Assembly: GCA_964615365.1 (NCBI GenBank)
Contig: CAZTOU010000003.1
Coordinates: 1-64,000, forward strand
Origin: CAVXZE01 sp964615365
GTDB lineage: Bacteria > Myxococcota_A > UBA9160 > UBA6930
DNA: 64,000 nucleotides
Direction of reading: 5' to 3'
Part shown: positions 24,529 through 34,499 of the stretch, piece after piece
Numbering within the stretch: the stretch's first letter is position 1
Layout of the letters: the number at the start of each line of letters is the position of its first letter
Notes under the pieces: model-generated
What the model was told of the DNA's origin: nothing
What the model saw: the letters and a program-made list of their open reading frames with translations, nothing else
Databases searched by the model: none
Made by a program: the position numbers and the translations under genes

Positions 24529-26198
24529 TCACCGCTCACCACAGCCCGAAGGCTGCATTCACCGTTCCTCATCCTCACCACCATGTTCCTGACCGGTTCC
24601 GCATCGTCGCGTTCGGGGAAGTCGGACCTCACGTGCGCGCCGCGGGATTCGGTTCGCGCCAGGGCCGAAACTGCGATGGCGCGGGCCGTCGCGAGCATAT
24701 GGGGCAGATCGGCGGCATCGGCGACCTCGGTATTGCAGCGCCTGATCTCCGAGATCTCGAGATCCTTCGCCTGCACCGAGATTCTCTCGATCTCCGCGAG
24801 AGCGCCTTCGAGTCCGGCGGCCGAGCGCACCGGGCCGACTCGCTCCCACATCAGACGCTGGAGGGCGCGCTTGAGATGGATCGGCCGATGCGCTCCCCGC
24901 GAGCCGGGCAGGGCGCGGAGCTTCTCGAGCGGCTCTCGGCCCCACCTCTCCTCCGCGTACTCCCGACTCTTCGCCTCCCGGGCAGCCGTCCTGCCCGCGC
25001 GCTTTCCGAAGACGAAGATCTCCGTCAGCGAGGTCGAGCCGAGCCGATTGCCTCCCATCACGCCCCCCTGAGCCTGTCCACAGGCGTAGAGCGCGCCGAG
25101 GGAGCTTCGGCACCACTCGTCGGTCCTGACCCCCCCCATGTTGTAGTGAACCGTGGGAAGCACATCCCAGGGCTCCTCGAGGTCGGCGGCCTTTCGCCCG
25201 TAGGCCCTTCGCACCACGTCCAGGATCGGGGCGCCTGCCTTCTTGAGGGCTCTGACGAAGAACTCTCCATCTGGCGATGCCAGATTCGGCCTCAGATCGA
25301 GGAGGAGTCCGCCGTGCTCGGTGGCGCCACCGCGTCCGATCTCTTCCACGATGCTTCGAGCCACCTGGGCCCGCGTCATCGGCATGATGCCGTCGAGCAC
25401 GATCTCGCCCTCGTTGTTGAGCAATCTGCCGAAGGGACCGGCGACCACCGGCTCTCCGCAGGGGGCGCCGAGCAGAGACGGCGGATGGGTGATGGCGAAC
25501 GGGAGGTACTGGACCTGCTCCATGTCGACCAGTTCGCATCCCGCCTGGAGGGCGAGGCCGTAGCTGTCCCCGGTGACAGAAGGCATGCAATCGGTGTGCG
25601 GGTAGTAGAGCGAGCCCGCGCCACCCGCCGCGATGACGGTGGACTTCGCGAGCAGTGCGATCGGCTCGCCCGTGGGCATGTGGATCGCCGAGGCGCCGGC
25701 CACCTCGCCATCCTGCACCAGAAGCTCGAAGCAGACCGTCTGCTCGAGGACGTCGAGGTTCGCCCGCGCCGCCGCCGCGCGCATCGTGTGCCCCATGGAG
25801 ATTCCGGCGGCGGGGCTCCCGATCGCGCGCGAGGCGCGGTGTCCTCCCGGTGCGATCGCGTGTCTCTTCAGCTTCCCCTCCTGGTCGCGATCGAAGACGT
25901 GTCCGAAGCTCTCGAAGGTCGCGGTCGCCTCGAGCGCTTCGTTCACCAGGACGCGGACCAGCCTGGGGTCGTTGAGCCCTTCCCCTCCCCGAATCATGTC
26001 TTCCGCGAACTGCTCATCGCTGTCGCCGCTGCCGGTGTCGGGGGACGTCGACATCACACCCAGAGAGATGCGGGTGTCCCCGTATCCGAGGGGTTCCTTG
26101 GAGATGATGGTCACGCTCGCCCCGGTATTCGCCGCCTCGACGGCAGCCATGACGCCGGCGCCCCCCGAGCCGACCACCAGCACATCCGATCTTCTCAC
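24525..26198 (-). CDS. Fumarate reductase/succinate dehydrogenase-type flavoprotein subunit
   Basis: 557 aa. It begins MRRSDVLVVGSGGAGVMAAVE, the FAD-binding motif of FrdA/SdhA/NadB proteins. Next come the APGGHRASRAIG segment around the flavin attachment region, GGAGSLYYPHTDC, the HYNMGGV(R) motif and a C-terminal helical domain. The start is GTG at 26198, which overlaps by GTGA the stop of a 14-codon leader ORF that has a far better ribosome site; GTG at 26204 is the alternative. Substrate residues of true fumarate reductases could not be confirmed by eye. It forms an operon with the FeS subunit (4-bp overlap). Oxidation or reduction of a dicarboxylate-like compound is probable. Confidence 0.82.
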   Translation of the reverse strand: MRRSDVLVVGSGGAGVMAAVEAANTGASVTIISKEPLGYGDTRISLGVMSTSPDTGSGDSDEQFAEDMIRGGEGLNDPRLVRVLVNEALEATATFESFGHVFDRDQEGKLKRHAIAPGGHRASRAIGSPAAGISMGHTMRAAAARANLDVLEQTVCFELLVQDGEVAGASAIHMPTGEPIALLAKSTVIAAGGAGSLYYPHTDCMPSVTGDSYGLALQAGCELVDMEQVQYLPFAITHPPSLLGAPCGEPVVAGPFGRLLNNEGEIVLDGIMPMTRAQVARSIVEEIGRGGATEHGGLLLDLRPNLASPDGEFFVRALKKAGAPILDVVRRAYGRKAADLEEPWDVLPTVHYNMGGVRTDEWCRSSLGALYACGQAQGGVMGGNRLGSTSLTEIFVFGKRAGRTAAREAKSREYAEERWGREPLEKLRALPGSRGAHRPIHLKRALQRLMWERVGPVRSAAGLEGALAEIERISVQAKDLEISEIRRCNTEVADAADLPHMLATARAIAVSALARTESRGAHVRSDFPERDDAEPVRNMVVRMRNGECSLRAVVSGE

Positions 26199-26239
26199 CT
26201 GCACCTTCGGCCTCGTTCCGCAGCATCCGGGATCAGCAT
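26195..26239 (-). CDS. 14-codon leader peptide coupled to flavoprotein gene
   Basis: ATG at 26239 has a near-perfect AAGGAG site 6-7 nt upstream and opens a short frame MLIPDAAERGRRCR ending in TGA at 26195. The stop overlaps the GTG start of the flavoprotein gene (GTGA). The flavoprotein GTG has no good ribosome site of its own, so ribosomes probably reach it by termination-reinitiation. No family is expected for such a peptide. A sequencing frameshift is less likely, because the flavoprotein N-terminus is complete from its own GTG. Confidence 0.4.
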   Translation of the reverse strand: MLIPDAAERGRRCR

Positions 26240-26251
26240 GAGATCTCCTTT

Positions 26252-27397
26252 TCAACCTCTGAGCGCGCCGTAGAGTGCCGCGGCGGGTCCAAAGGGGCGC
26301 GGATCGCCCATGGCGGCGGAGCCCATCCTGTTCATGACGTAGGAGAAGCTCAGGCGCGCGTCGAGGTCGATCACCACCAGGGATCCGCCCCAACCACCCC
26401 AGAAGAGGACGCGGGGATTCGGTCCGACGGGCATCTCCTTGCTCGTGAGTCCGAACCCGAGCCCCCAGCGGATCGGCAGGCCCAGCACCAGGTCCTTGCC
26501 GTAGCACTGCTCCTCGAGGGCCTTTTCGAGAGTCGCCGGTGTGAGCAGGCGCACTCCGTCCAGCTCGCCCCCGCGAGCCATCGCCGCCGTCACGCGCGCC
26601 ACCGCGCGGGCGTTTCCCTGTCCATTGGCGGCCGGGATCTCGGCGGCCCGCCAGGCGCGCTGGTTGGCGACGTCCCCCGTCAGGAGGGGATTGCCCAGGA
26701 CCTTCGCCGCCAGCGATCCCGGCTCGACCTCGGAGGCCAGATCGATCGCCGGCGGGGGAACGATCTCCCCCACCCGCGGCTCCTGCTCTGCAGCCAGCCC
26801 GATGTGGAAGTCGGCACCGAGCGGCTGCGCCACCTCCTCGCGGAAGAAGGTGCCCAGCGTTCTGCCCGTCCGTCGTCTCACCAGCTCGCCGAGCAGATGC
26901 CCGAAGGTGAGCGCGTGGTATCCGCTCCGTGATCCGGGCTCCCACATCGGCTTCTGCGAGGCGAGCAGGCCCGTGATGCGGTCCCAGTCGAAGAGCGCCT
27001 CGACCGGGATGGGCTCCGCGAATCCCGCGAGACCCGAGGTGTGGCTCAGCAGATACCGGACCGGGAGCGCTTCCTTGCCCGCCCGTGCGAACTCCGGCCA
27101 GTAGCGCGCGACGGGCGCGTCGAGCTCCAGCAGGCCGCGATCGACGAGCATCAGGGCGCAGAGCGCGGCCATCGCCTTCGTCGTCGAGTAGACGTTGACG
27201 ATCGTGTTCCGCTCCCAGGGACGTCGGCCGGCCCGGTCGGCGTGTCCGGCCCAGAGGTCGACCACGAGCTCGCCGTCGACGGTGGCGGCAAAGGAGGCCC
27301 CGATCTCGAGCCCGTCTTCGAAGTTCCTGGCGAAGGCGCGCCCGACCTCTGCGAAACGGGGGTCGCAGTGTCCGCAGATCTCGAGGGATTCCGCCAC
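26252..27397 (-). CDS. Serine beta-lactamase-fold hydrolase (EstB/class C type)
   Basis: 381 aa. The nucleophile motif S-x-x-K is STTK in NVYSTTKAMAALC. YLLSHTSGL follows, as in class C beta-lactamase-like esterases such as EstB, and near the end WGGWGGSLVVID supplies the third motif region. There is no signal peptide, so it is a cytoplasmic esterase or amidase rather than an antibiotic-resistance enzyme. Start is GTG at 27397 with AGGAGG 7 nt upstream. It is the first gene of a minus-strand block that continues into the leader ORF and the fumarate-reductase-like pair after 12 bp, and is divergent from the sigma-54 activator (171 bp between starts). Confidence 0.82.
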   Translation of the reverse strand: MAESLEICGHCDPRFAEVGRAFARNFEDGLEIGASFAATVDGELVVDLWAGHADRAGRRPWERNTIVNVYSTTKAMAALCALMLVDRGLLELDAPVARYWPEFARAGKEALPVRYLLSHTSGLAGFAEPIPVEALFDWDRITGLLASQKPMWEPGSRSGYHALTFGHLLGELVRRRTGRTLGTFFREEVAQPLGADFHIGLAAEQEPRVGEIVPPPAIDLASEVEPGSLAAKVLGNPLLTGDVANQRAWRAAEIPAANGQGNARAVARVTAAMARGGELDGVRLLTPATLEKALEEQCYGKDLVLGLPIRWGLGFGLTSKEMPVGPNPRVLFWGGWGGSLVVIDLDARLSFSYVMNRMGSAAMGDPRPFGPAAALYGALRG

Positions 27398-27568
27398 GTT
27401 CGGTCCTCCTGGCTCTCCGGAGTACACTCCGCGCCCGCTTCCGATCGCATTCCGGCCGGCGGACGCCGATCTCTCGTGATGCCGATTCGCTCCTGGGGTA
27501 GCATATTGGGAGGGATTAGTGATCGCAGGTGCCCTGTGTCCGCCCCCAGTCGAGTGGGAGGAGGCTCG

Positions 27569-28972
<1,404 letters not shown>

Positions 28973-29121
28973 CCGCTCGGCGACCGTCCGCCCGGCCACC
29001 GTCGCCATCGGGCGACCCTCGCCGCGGGAGCCGGGGAGGGCTTTCGGCAGCTCGCCCGGCAGAGCCCCGGTTCGCAACGGGTCTCGGCCCCTGCCACCGT
29101 CGGCTCGCGGGATGCCGTTCC

Positions 29122-29137
29122 GGGCACGACTCTTGCT
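29122..29137 (+). promoter_or_regulatory. Sigma-54 (-24/-12) promoter
   Basis: GGGCACGACTCTTGCT matches the consensus TGGCACG-N4-TTGCW at all but the first base, with GG at 29123-29124 and GC at 29135-29136 and ten bases between them. Transcription should start near 29148, 80 bp ahead of the cNMP-fold gene at 29229. The sigma-54 activator is encoded just upstream. Confidence 0.7.
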
Positions 29138-29228
29138 GCACCCTCCGGCGGGGAGAGCCCGGCGCACGCCGGTCTCGGCGCGCGCAGCGGACCCCGTGAA
29201 GCGAACCAACCTCAGCAGGGAGGCAACC

Positions 29229-29702
29229 ATGCCCATCAAGGAGCGTTTGGGATCCCAGGACGTGTTCGGTTTCTTGAGGCCGGAGCAGCTCGACGTCCTT
29301 CACGACGCAGCGGACGTGATGGACTACAAGGAAGGCGACACGGTCTACTACCACGGAAAGAGAGCGGAGTACATGTACGTGGTGCTGAAGGGGGAGGTGT
29401 CGCTTCGGCTGCCGGGGAAGGGGGGCATCAGCATCCCCATCGACGAGGCTACGCCGGGGATGATGTTCGGGACCTGCGACTGCTTCGACTGCGACACCTA
29501 CTCAGTCACGGCGCAGTGCACGAAGGACTCGAGGCTGATGAAGATCGAGGCCGCGACGCTCCGGCGGCTGATGGACGAGGACCTCCTGATGGGTTACGTC
29601 ATGCAGCGGCGCATCTCGGAGATCTACTTCAAGCGCTACCTGGACACCATGAAGAAGCTGCAGGCGATCGTGATGAACCTGCCGATCGACACCGAGCGGT
29701 AG
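29229..29702 (+). CDS. Cyclic-nucleotide-binding-fold protein without DNA-binding domain, Cys-rich
   Basis: 157 aa. The N-terminal 110 residues match the cNMP-binding beta-roll of CRP/FNR proteins (GDTVYYHGKRAEYMYVVLKG, then GMMFG). Where the phosphate-binding cassette would lie, there are four cysteines, C83, C85, C88 and C97 (TCDCFDCDTY). No C-terminal helix-turn-helix follows, only a helical tail, so it is a sensor or adaptor and not a classical regulator. The ATG at 29229 has GGGAGG. It sits downstream of a sigma-54 promoter and is followed by a hairpin, so it seems to be a single-gene unit controlled by the PAS activator. Ligand unknown; a metal or FeS site is an inference. Confidence 0.72.
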   Translation: MPIKERLGSQDVFGFLRPEQLDVLHDAADVMDYKEGDTVYYHGKRAEYMYVVLKGEVSLRLPGKGGISIPIDEATPGMMFGTCDCFDCDTYSVTAQCTKDSRLMKIEAATLRRLMDEDLLMGYVMQRRISEIYFKRYLDTMKKLQAIVMNLPIDTER

Positions 29703-29730
29703 AGAAGAAGCGACGAAGCCACTCCCCTGC

Positions 29731-29754
29731 GCGCGGTGACGTCGACCACCGCGC
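29731..29754 (+). terminator. Hairpin after cNMP-fold gene
   Basis: An 8-bp inverted repeat GCGCGGTG / CACCGCGC (29731-29738 and 29747-29754) lies 28 bp after the stop of the upstream gene. The remaining 244 bp up to 29998 carry no convincing gene; a weak AT-rich patch (CGTAATATC near 29918) might be a promoter element of the next gene. Confidence 0.4.
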
Positions 29755-29998
29755 AACGCCTGCGCCGGCCCGGATCGCTCGTGGGGCTCGACCGCAGAAG
29801 AGCGCTCACGAGTCGTCCGGGCCACGGCGGTAGCGCTCCGACCGGCGCCTCGCACCCCTCTCGAGCCGGCCGGTGGCCCGGCGCCGAGCCGGGTCTTCAC
29901 GGCAAGGCGCAGGCCGCGTAATATCCCGTGATTCGAGGGCGTCTGCTCGCAGAGCGGGCGCGCCTCATGGAGTCCTGGGAACGGCACGAGGGAGCGTG

Positions 29999-31720
29999 AT
30001 GGCGGACAAGGCATACGATGCGGTGATCGTGGGAGGCGGAAACAAGGGGCTGCTTCTCGCCATGTATCTGGTCAAGTACGGCGGCATGAGCGTCGGCGTA
30101 TTCGAGAGGCGGCACGAGATCGGTGGCTGCTGTGCCACGGAGGAGCTCTCGGCCCCCGGCTTCCTGGGGAATACCCACGCCAACATGATTCTGCCCTGGT
30201 ACTTCTTGCCCGTCTTCCGTGATTTTCCGGAGTTCTGGGACTACGGCGCCCAGTGGGATCAGCATCTCAGCAGCGCGGGCATGGCGTTCAAGGACAAGGC
30301 GAACTGCCTCGCCCTGTACAGCCACAAGCACGATCCCGACCAGGAGCGCTCGGCGAAGGAGATCGCCCGGTTCTCCCAGAAGGACGCCGAGACATGGCTG
30401 AAGATGATCGAATTGGAGAAGAGCGATGAGCTGATGCGAACGCAGATGGATACGATCTTCAATCCGGCGGAGATGAGGGCCAGCGATCCGGGCGTCCTGC
30501 AGAGGCAAGCCGACGTCTACGCCAAGATACTGGCACTCGGCTTCAATCCCGACTCGCTGATCCTCAAGGCCAGCGCCTATCGTGTGGTCACGGAGTGGAT
30601 GGAGAGTCCCGAGCTGCAATCCTCGCTGCTCCGGACCATCGTCTCGTTCGCGGTCGACGTGAATGAGCCCGGACACGGCGGCACCGCGCTCGGGATGATG
30701 TTGACGGTGCCCACCATCGGCTTCAACAGAGGGGGGACCCACCGGATCGCCCATGCCGCCCATCAGGTACTGACGCAGCTCGGATGCGAGTTCCACATCA
30801 CCCAGGAAGTGGAGAAGGCCGTCATCGAGAACGGACGTGCCACGGGCATCCGTCTCGCCGACGGCACGGAAATCGCGGCGAGAAAGCTGGTCGTCAGCAC
30901 GTTGTCTCCCCACCAGCTCATCTTCGACTTGATCGGAAGAGAGCACGTGGACGACGTGACGGCGCGGCGGGTCGAGTTGCTGAAGAGAAACTTCGGCTGC
31001 CTGATGTGGTATACGCTGGCCGTGCACGAAGCGCCCCAGTACAACGCCGAGGCCTTCAACCCCGCCGTGCACGACTGCGGATGGCTGGGATTACAGCCGG
31101 ATCCCGATCCTGTCCACGTCTCGAAGAAGTGTCAGTACGCGCAGATGAACATGTGGCCGCCCCTCGAGGACTACGGCGTGGTCACGGGCTCCCACAGTCT
31201 GGTCGACCCGAGCTACGCACCGCAGGGAAAGCACGCCGTCTACACGGAGCAGCTCGGGCAGCCCGTCTCCATGCACACCGAGGCCGAGTGGCTGGAGCTC
31301 CGAAAGCGCTACACGGATGAGCTGCTGACCATCTGGAAAGACTACGCCCCGAACATGACCTGGGACAACGTCATCGGGGTCGACACGAACAGCCCCTACG
31401 ATCATATGCGAATGAAGAATCTGGGTCCCGACGGCACCTGGGCAGGAGTCGACCGGGTGGCTTGGCAGCTGGAGGAGAACCGACCCACGCCCGAGCTCGC
31501 GAACCACAGAACCCCGGTCGAGAATCTCTACGCCACCGGTGGATCCTGGCACGTGGGATCGAACTGCGGATCGAGCGAGTCGTACAACTGCTACAAGATC
31601 ATCGCGAACGATCTCGGACTCGCGAAGCCCTGGGAGGAGCCCGGCAAGGAAGAGCCGGACTCCCTGGTCGAGGGGCTCCGGTCGGTCCGTAAGCGCGTAC
31701 GAGCCTCGGCCGAGACATAG
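29999..31720 (+). CDS. Phytoene-desaturase-like FAD-dependent oxidoreductase (paralogue 1)
   Basis: 573 aa. The FAD-binding motif is IVGGGNKGLLLAMYL followed by VFERRHEIGGCCATEE, as in the phytoene desaturase/amine oxidase superfamily. A C-terminal flavin-binding segment TPVENLYATGGSWHVGSN closes the fold. The Rossmann motif has GGGNKG in place of the usual GxGxxG with small residues. There is no signal peptide. Two further homologues lie at 40223 and 41889. The ATG at 29999 has GAGGGAG. It is followed by the OYE-family gene 19 bp later, so the two are probably one transcript. The substrate is unknown; carotenoid desaturation is unlikely, since no carotenoid genes are present. Confidence 0.75.
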   Translation: MADKAYDAVIVGGGNKGLLLAMYLVKYGGMSVGVFERRHEIGGCCATEELSAPGFLGNTHANMILPWYFLPVFRDFPEFWDYGAQWDQHLSSAGMAFKDKANCLALYSHKHDPDQERSAKEIARFSQKDAETWLKMIELEKSDELMRTQMDTIFNPAEMRASDPGVLQRQADVYAKILALGFNPDSLILKASAYRVVTEWMESPELQSSLLRTIVSFAVDVNEPGHGGTALGMMLTVPTIGFNRGGTHRIAHAAHQVLTQLGCEFHITQEVEKAVIENGRATGIRLADGTEIAARKLVVSTLSPHQLIFDLIGREHVDDVTARRVELLKRNFGCLMWYTLAVHEAPQYNAEAFNPAVHDCGWLGLQPDPDPVHVSKKCQYAQMNMWPPLEDYGVVTGSHSLVDPSYAPQGKHAVYTEQLGQPVSMHTEAEWLELRKRYTDELLTIWKDYAPNMTWDNVIGVDTNSPYDHMRMKNLGPDGTWAGVDRVAWQLEENRPTPELANHRTPVENLYATGGSWHVGSNCGSSESYNCYKIIANDLGLAKPWEEPGKEEPDSLVEGLRSVRKRVRASAET

Positions 31721-31739
31721 CGCCCGGAGGAGAGACGAG

Positions 31740-33704
31740 ATGGCAAAGCCCCGCATACTGTTCGAGCCGTTCCAGATCAAGAGCATGACGCTCCCGAATC
31801 GGATCGGACTGGCGCCGCTGCTCAACATGCCGGGGGTGTGGACGAGCTTCTCCATCACCGACGAGACGATCGCCTGGTACGAGGCGAGGGCCCGGGGAGG
31901 CGCCGGGCTGATCATGACCGGCACCTTCGCGCCGCCGATGTTCGCGATTCCCGGCCTCAAGGAGGGCTTCACCAGGCTGGCCGAGATGGTCCATTCCCAC
32001 GGAGCCAAGCTGGGCGTGCAGGTCGGCTCGGGGGGGCCGATGCTGGGCACGGGCCCTTCGCTTCCACCCTATCCGAACGAGTTCGACGCGAAGCAGGCCA
32101 TCATGGATCTGCTGAAGATGGGCGGAGGAGTGCTTCCGGCGCCCGCCGAGCCGCACGCGCTCAGCGCCCCGGAGATCCAGGGGCACGTACAGGCCTTCGC
32201 CGATACGGCGGCGACGCTGAAGGAGGCCGGGGTCGACTGCGTCGAGCTGCACTGCGCACACGGCGGAGCCACGCTCTGCTGCTCCTTCATCTCGCCGTAC
32301 TACAACCGGCGGGAGGATGAGTACGGAGGGAGCTGGGAGAACCGGCTCCGCTTCCCCACCGATGCGCTCGAGAGGATGAGAGAGGCAGTCGGCGAGGACT
32401 ATCCGCTGCTGGTCCGGATCAGCGCCGACGAGCTGCTGGGAGACCAGGGCATCACCATCGACGACACGACCCGATACGTCGTCCCGGCGTTCGAGGAGGC
32501 CGGCGCGGACTGCATCGACGTCTCGCAGGGATCCATCACCCATTCGCCGGAGGGAATCGAGATCCCTCTCTACTACCCGCGCGGGTGCTTCATCCACCTC
32601 GCCGAGGCGGTGAAGAAGGTGACCCAGTTGCCGGTGATCGGCGTGGGCCGGATCGTGGAGCTGGAGATGGCCGAGGACTTCCTCCAGCAGGGCAAGGCCG
32701 ACCTGATCTACCTGGGCCGACAGCTGACCGCCGATCCGGATACCCCGAAGAAGTACCTGGAGGGGCGACCGGAGGACGTCCGCAAGTGCGTCGCCTGCGT
32801 GGAGGGCTGCGGAACGCCCTGCTCGATCAACTACGACATGGCACCCGGCGCGATTCCGCTCAACCCGGCAGAGACGGAGAGGAGGGTTCTCGTCGTCGGC
32901 GGGGGCGTGGCCGGGATGGAGGCCGCCCGGGTCGCCGCCGAGCGGGGCCACCGCGTCACACTGATCGAGAAGCGATCCGAGCTCGGGGGGATGGTCGGTG
33001 CCCTGGCGCTGGAACCCCTGACCGCGGAGTTCGCCAATCTGATCCAGTACCTGGTCGTCCAGCTCGAGAAGCTGGGAGTGGAGGTGCGGCTCGCCACCGA
33101 GGCCGGCCCGGCCCAGGTCGAGGAGATGAATCCCGACGTCGTCATCGTGGCGACGGGCTCGTCGATGATCATTCCGGAGGTCGCTCGGGGAAGGCGCGGG
33201 GTGATGGACCACATCGAGGCCCTCCGGAGCCGGACCGAGATCGGTCACCGGGTGGTGGTCTGGGGGATGACCTACGGCGCCGAGCTGGCGATCTCCCTGG
33301 CCGAAGAGGGCAGGGAGGTGGTGCTGATCGGCGAAGGCGGCGAGAAGACGCTGGGGGGTCACGCCTCGAACTTCCGGAGGTGGTGGCTTCTCCGGAAGCT
33401 CGCGGACGTCAACACGGCCCGGGGGACCCCCGAGTCACGGAGGGTGAGCAACCCCAAGGTGCTCTCTGGCGTGAAGGTGGCGGGGATCACCTCCGAGGGG
33501 ATCCAGCTGGAGGTCGAGGGGGGAGATGATCAGCTTCTGCCCTACGACACGCTGGTGATCTCACGGGGCCGGGAACGGGACAACGCCCTCACCGGCGAGC
33601 TGCGGAGAGGGAAGGCGGAGGTCCACGAGATCGGCGATTGCTTCTCGGTCGGGGATATCCAGAAGGCGATCACAGGCGCTAACGAGGTGGCGCGTGCGCT
33701 CTGA
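31740..33704 (+). CDS. Old-yellow-enzyme/2,4-dienoyl-CoA reductase family FMN-FeS-FAD oxidoreductase
   Basis: 654 aa. The first 370 residues form an FMN TIM barrel (FEPFQIKSMTLPNRIGLAPL, VELHCAHGGATLCCSFISP, DEYGGSWENRLRF). A [4Fe-4S] motif CVACVEGCGTPC follows, then an FAD/NAD(P) domain beginning RRVLVVGGGVAGMEAAR and a second Rossmann segment VVVWGMTYGAELA. This is the layout of 2,4-dienoyl-CoA reductase (FadH), 2-enoate reductase and BaiCD/BaiH. The cluster motif is more compact than in FadH, where the fourth Cys is about ten residues away. It reduces an activated C=C bond with NAD(P)H; substrate unknown. ATG at 31740 has GGAGGAG. It is followed by tetR. Confidence 0.83.
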   Translation: MAKPRILFEPFQIKSMTLPNRIGLAPLLNMPGVWTSFSITDETIAWYEARARGGAGLIMTGTFAPPMFAIPGLKEGFTRLAEMVHSHGAKLGVQVGSGGPMLGTGPSLPPYPNEFDAKQAIMDLLKMGGGVLPAPAEPHALSAPEIQGHVQAFADTAATLKEAGVDCVELHCAHGGATLCCSFISPYYNRREDEYGGSWENRLRFPTDALERMREAVGEDYPLLVRISADELLGDQGITIDDTTRYVVPAFEEAGADCIDVSQGSITHSPEGIEIPLYYPRGCFIHLAEAVKKVTQLPVIGVGRIVELEMAEDFLQQGKADLIYLGRQLTADPDTPKKYLEGRPEDVRKCVACVEGCGTPCSINYDMAPGAIPLNPAETERRVLVVGGGVAGMEAARVAAERGHRVTLIEKRSELGGMVGALALEPLTAEFANLIQYLVVQLEKLGVEVRLATEAGPAQVEEMNPDVVIVATGSSMIIPEVARGRRGVMDHIEALRSRTEIGHRVVVWGMTYGAELAISLAEEGREVVLIGEGGEKTLGGHASNFRRWWLLRKLADVNTARGTPESRRVSNPKVLSGVKVAGITSEGIQLEVEGGDDQLLPYDTLVISRGRERDNALTGELRRGKAEVHEIGDCFSVGDIQKAITGANEVARAL

Positions 33705-33722
33705 GACGGCTCGGACCGTATC

Positions 33723-33756
33723 TTGACATGATGACGATATTCTGACATAGTGTCAG
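33723..33756 (+). promoter_or_regulatory. tetR promoter with overlapping operator
   Basis: TTGACA (33723-33728) and CATAGT (33746-33751) are spaced 17 bp, a sigma-70 promoter shape. A perfect inverted repeat CTGACA-TAG-TGTCAG (33742-33756) covers the -10 element and ends 2 bp before the ATG at 33759, as expected for an autorepressing TetR operator. Transcription would start about at the ATG, so the mRNA may be leaderless. Promoter and operator roles are inferred from sequence. Confidence 0.5.
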
Positions 33757-33758
33757 AC

Positions 33759-34433
33759 ATGGGGAAGACCACGGCCAGCCGGGAGCGGATCGCGCGGGAG
33801 AGGGAGGCGCGGAGCAACCTCATTCTCGACAGCGCCGAGAGGCTCTTCGTCGAGAAGGGGTACGCCGAGACCTCCATCCACGACATCGCCGAGGCCGCCG
33901 ACTTCAGCCGGACCTCGGTTTACCAGTACTTCGCCAGCAAAGAAGAGATCTACCTGCGCGTTCTCGACCGGTATGGGGACCTCCTCACCGAGCGGGTGAC
34001 GCGGGCGACGGCCGACTCGTGCCCCGTGCCGGAGAAGATCAGACGCTTCCTCGAAGAGTTTCGTCTCATCAACCGGGAGAAGCCCAATTTCTTCTCCCTC
34101 TATTTCATTCAGAGACAGCAAGTGGAGCCGCGGCTCTCCGCCGAGCTCCGAGCGCAGCTGAACGCGAAGCGGAGGAAGCTCGAGAACGTCTTCCGCAACT
34201 TCTACCAGGAGGGGATCGAGCGCGGGGAGGTCCGCGACATCAGCGTGAAGGACGCCTCGAACCTCTTCTTCGCCCAGATCACCGGGATGATGCTGCTCCA
34301 CGAGTACTACGGGGACGAGTTCGACGTGACGCTCGACGACCACCTCGACAAGTCGCTTCGACTCTACCTGGAGTTCGCCGAGAAGGTGGAAATACCGGAG
34401 CAGCGCTCCTCGGCAAGGGAACGGGCGGCTTGA
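33759..34433 (+). CDS. TetR-family transcriptional regulator
   Basis: 224 aa. The N-terminal DNA-binding domain has the typical pattern ILDSAERLFVEKGYAETSIHDIAEAADFSRTSVYQYFASKEE, split here as ILDSAERLFVEKGY and DIAEAADFSRTSVYQYF. The C-terminal helices form the ligand pocket and dimer interface. The ATG at 33759 is preferred to a GTG at 33750, which lies inside an operator-like palindrome. It sits between the OYE reductase and the glycyl radical gene, all on the same strand, so it probably controls this catabolic cluster and itself. The ligand is unknown, perhaps an acyl-CoA or aromatic compound. Confidence 0.85.
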   Translation: MGKTTASRERIAREREARSNLILDSAERLFVEKGYAETSIHDIAEAADFSRTSVYQYFASKEEIYLRVLDRYGDLLTERVTRATADSCPVPEKIRRFLEEFRLINREKPNFFSLYFIQRQQVEPRLSAELRAQLNAKRRKLENVFRNFYQEGIERGEVRDISVKDASNLFFAQITGMMLLHEYYGDEFDVTLDDHLDKSLRLYLEFAEKVEIPEQRSSARERAA

Positions 34434-34499
34434 AGATCAGCTGCCGACAGTCTCGATTCAACCCGGGTCGACCCGGAAGAAATCAAGGGAGGTGAAGCC

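Noticed and set aside
26195..26239. A frameshift error joining the leader ORF to the flavoprotein
   Set aside because: The flavoprotein N-terminus (MRRSDVLVVGSG) is complete without it, and the GTGA overlap is a normal coupling junction.
29999..31720. Carotenoid synthesis gene (phytoene desaturase proper)
   Set aside because: Only the FAD superfamily motifs support it; no phytoene synthase or other carotenoid gene is in the window.
31599..33362. Minus-strand open frame of 587 codons opposite the OYE-family gene
   Set aside because: Same reason: the plus-strand product has clear FMN, FeS and FAD motifs.
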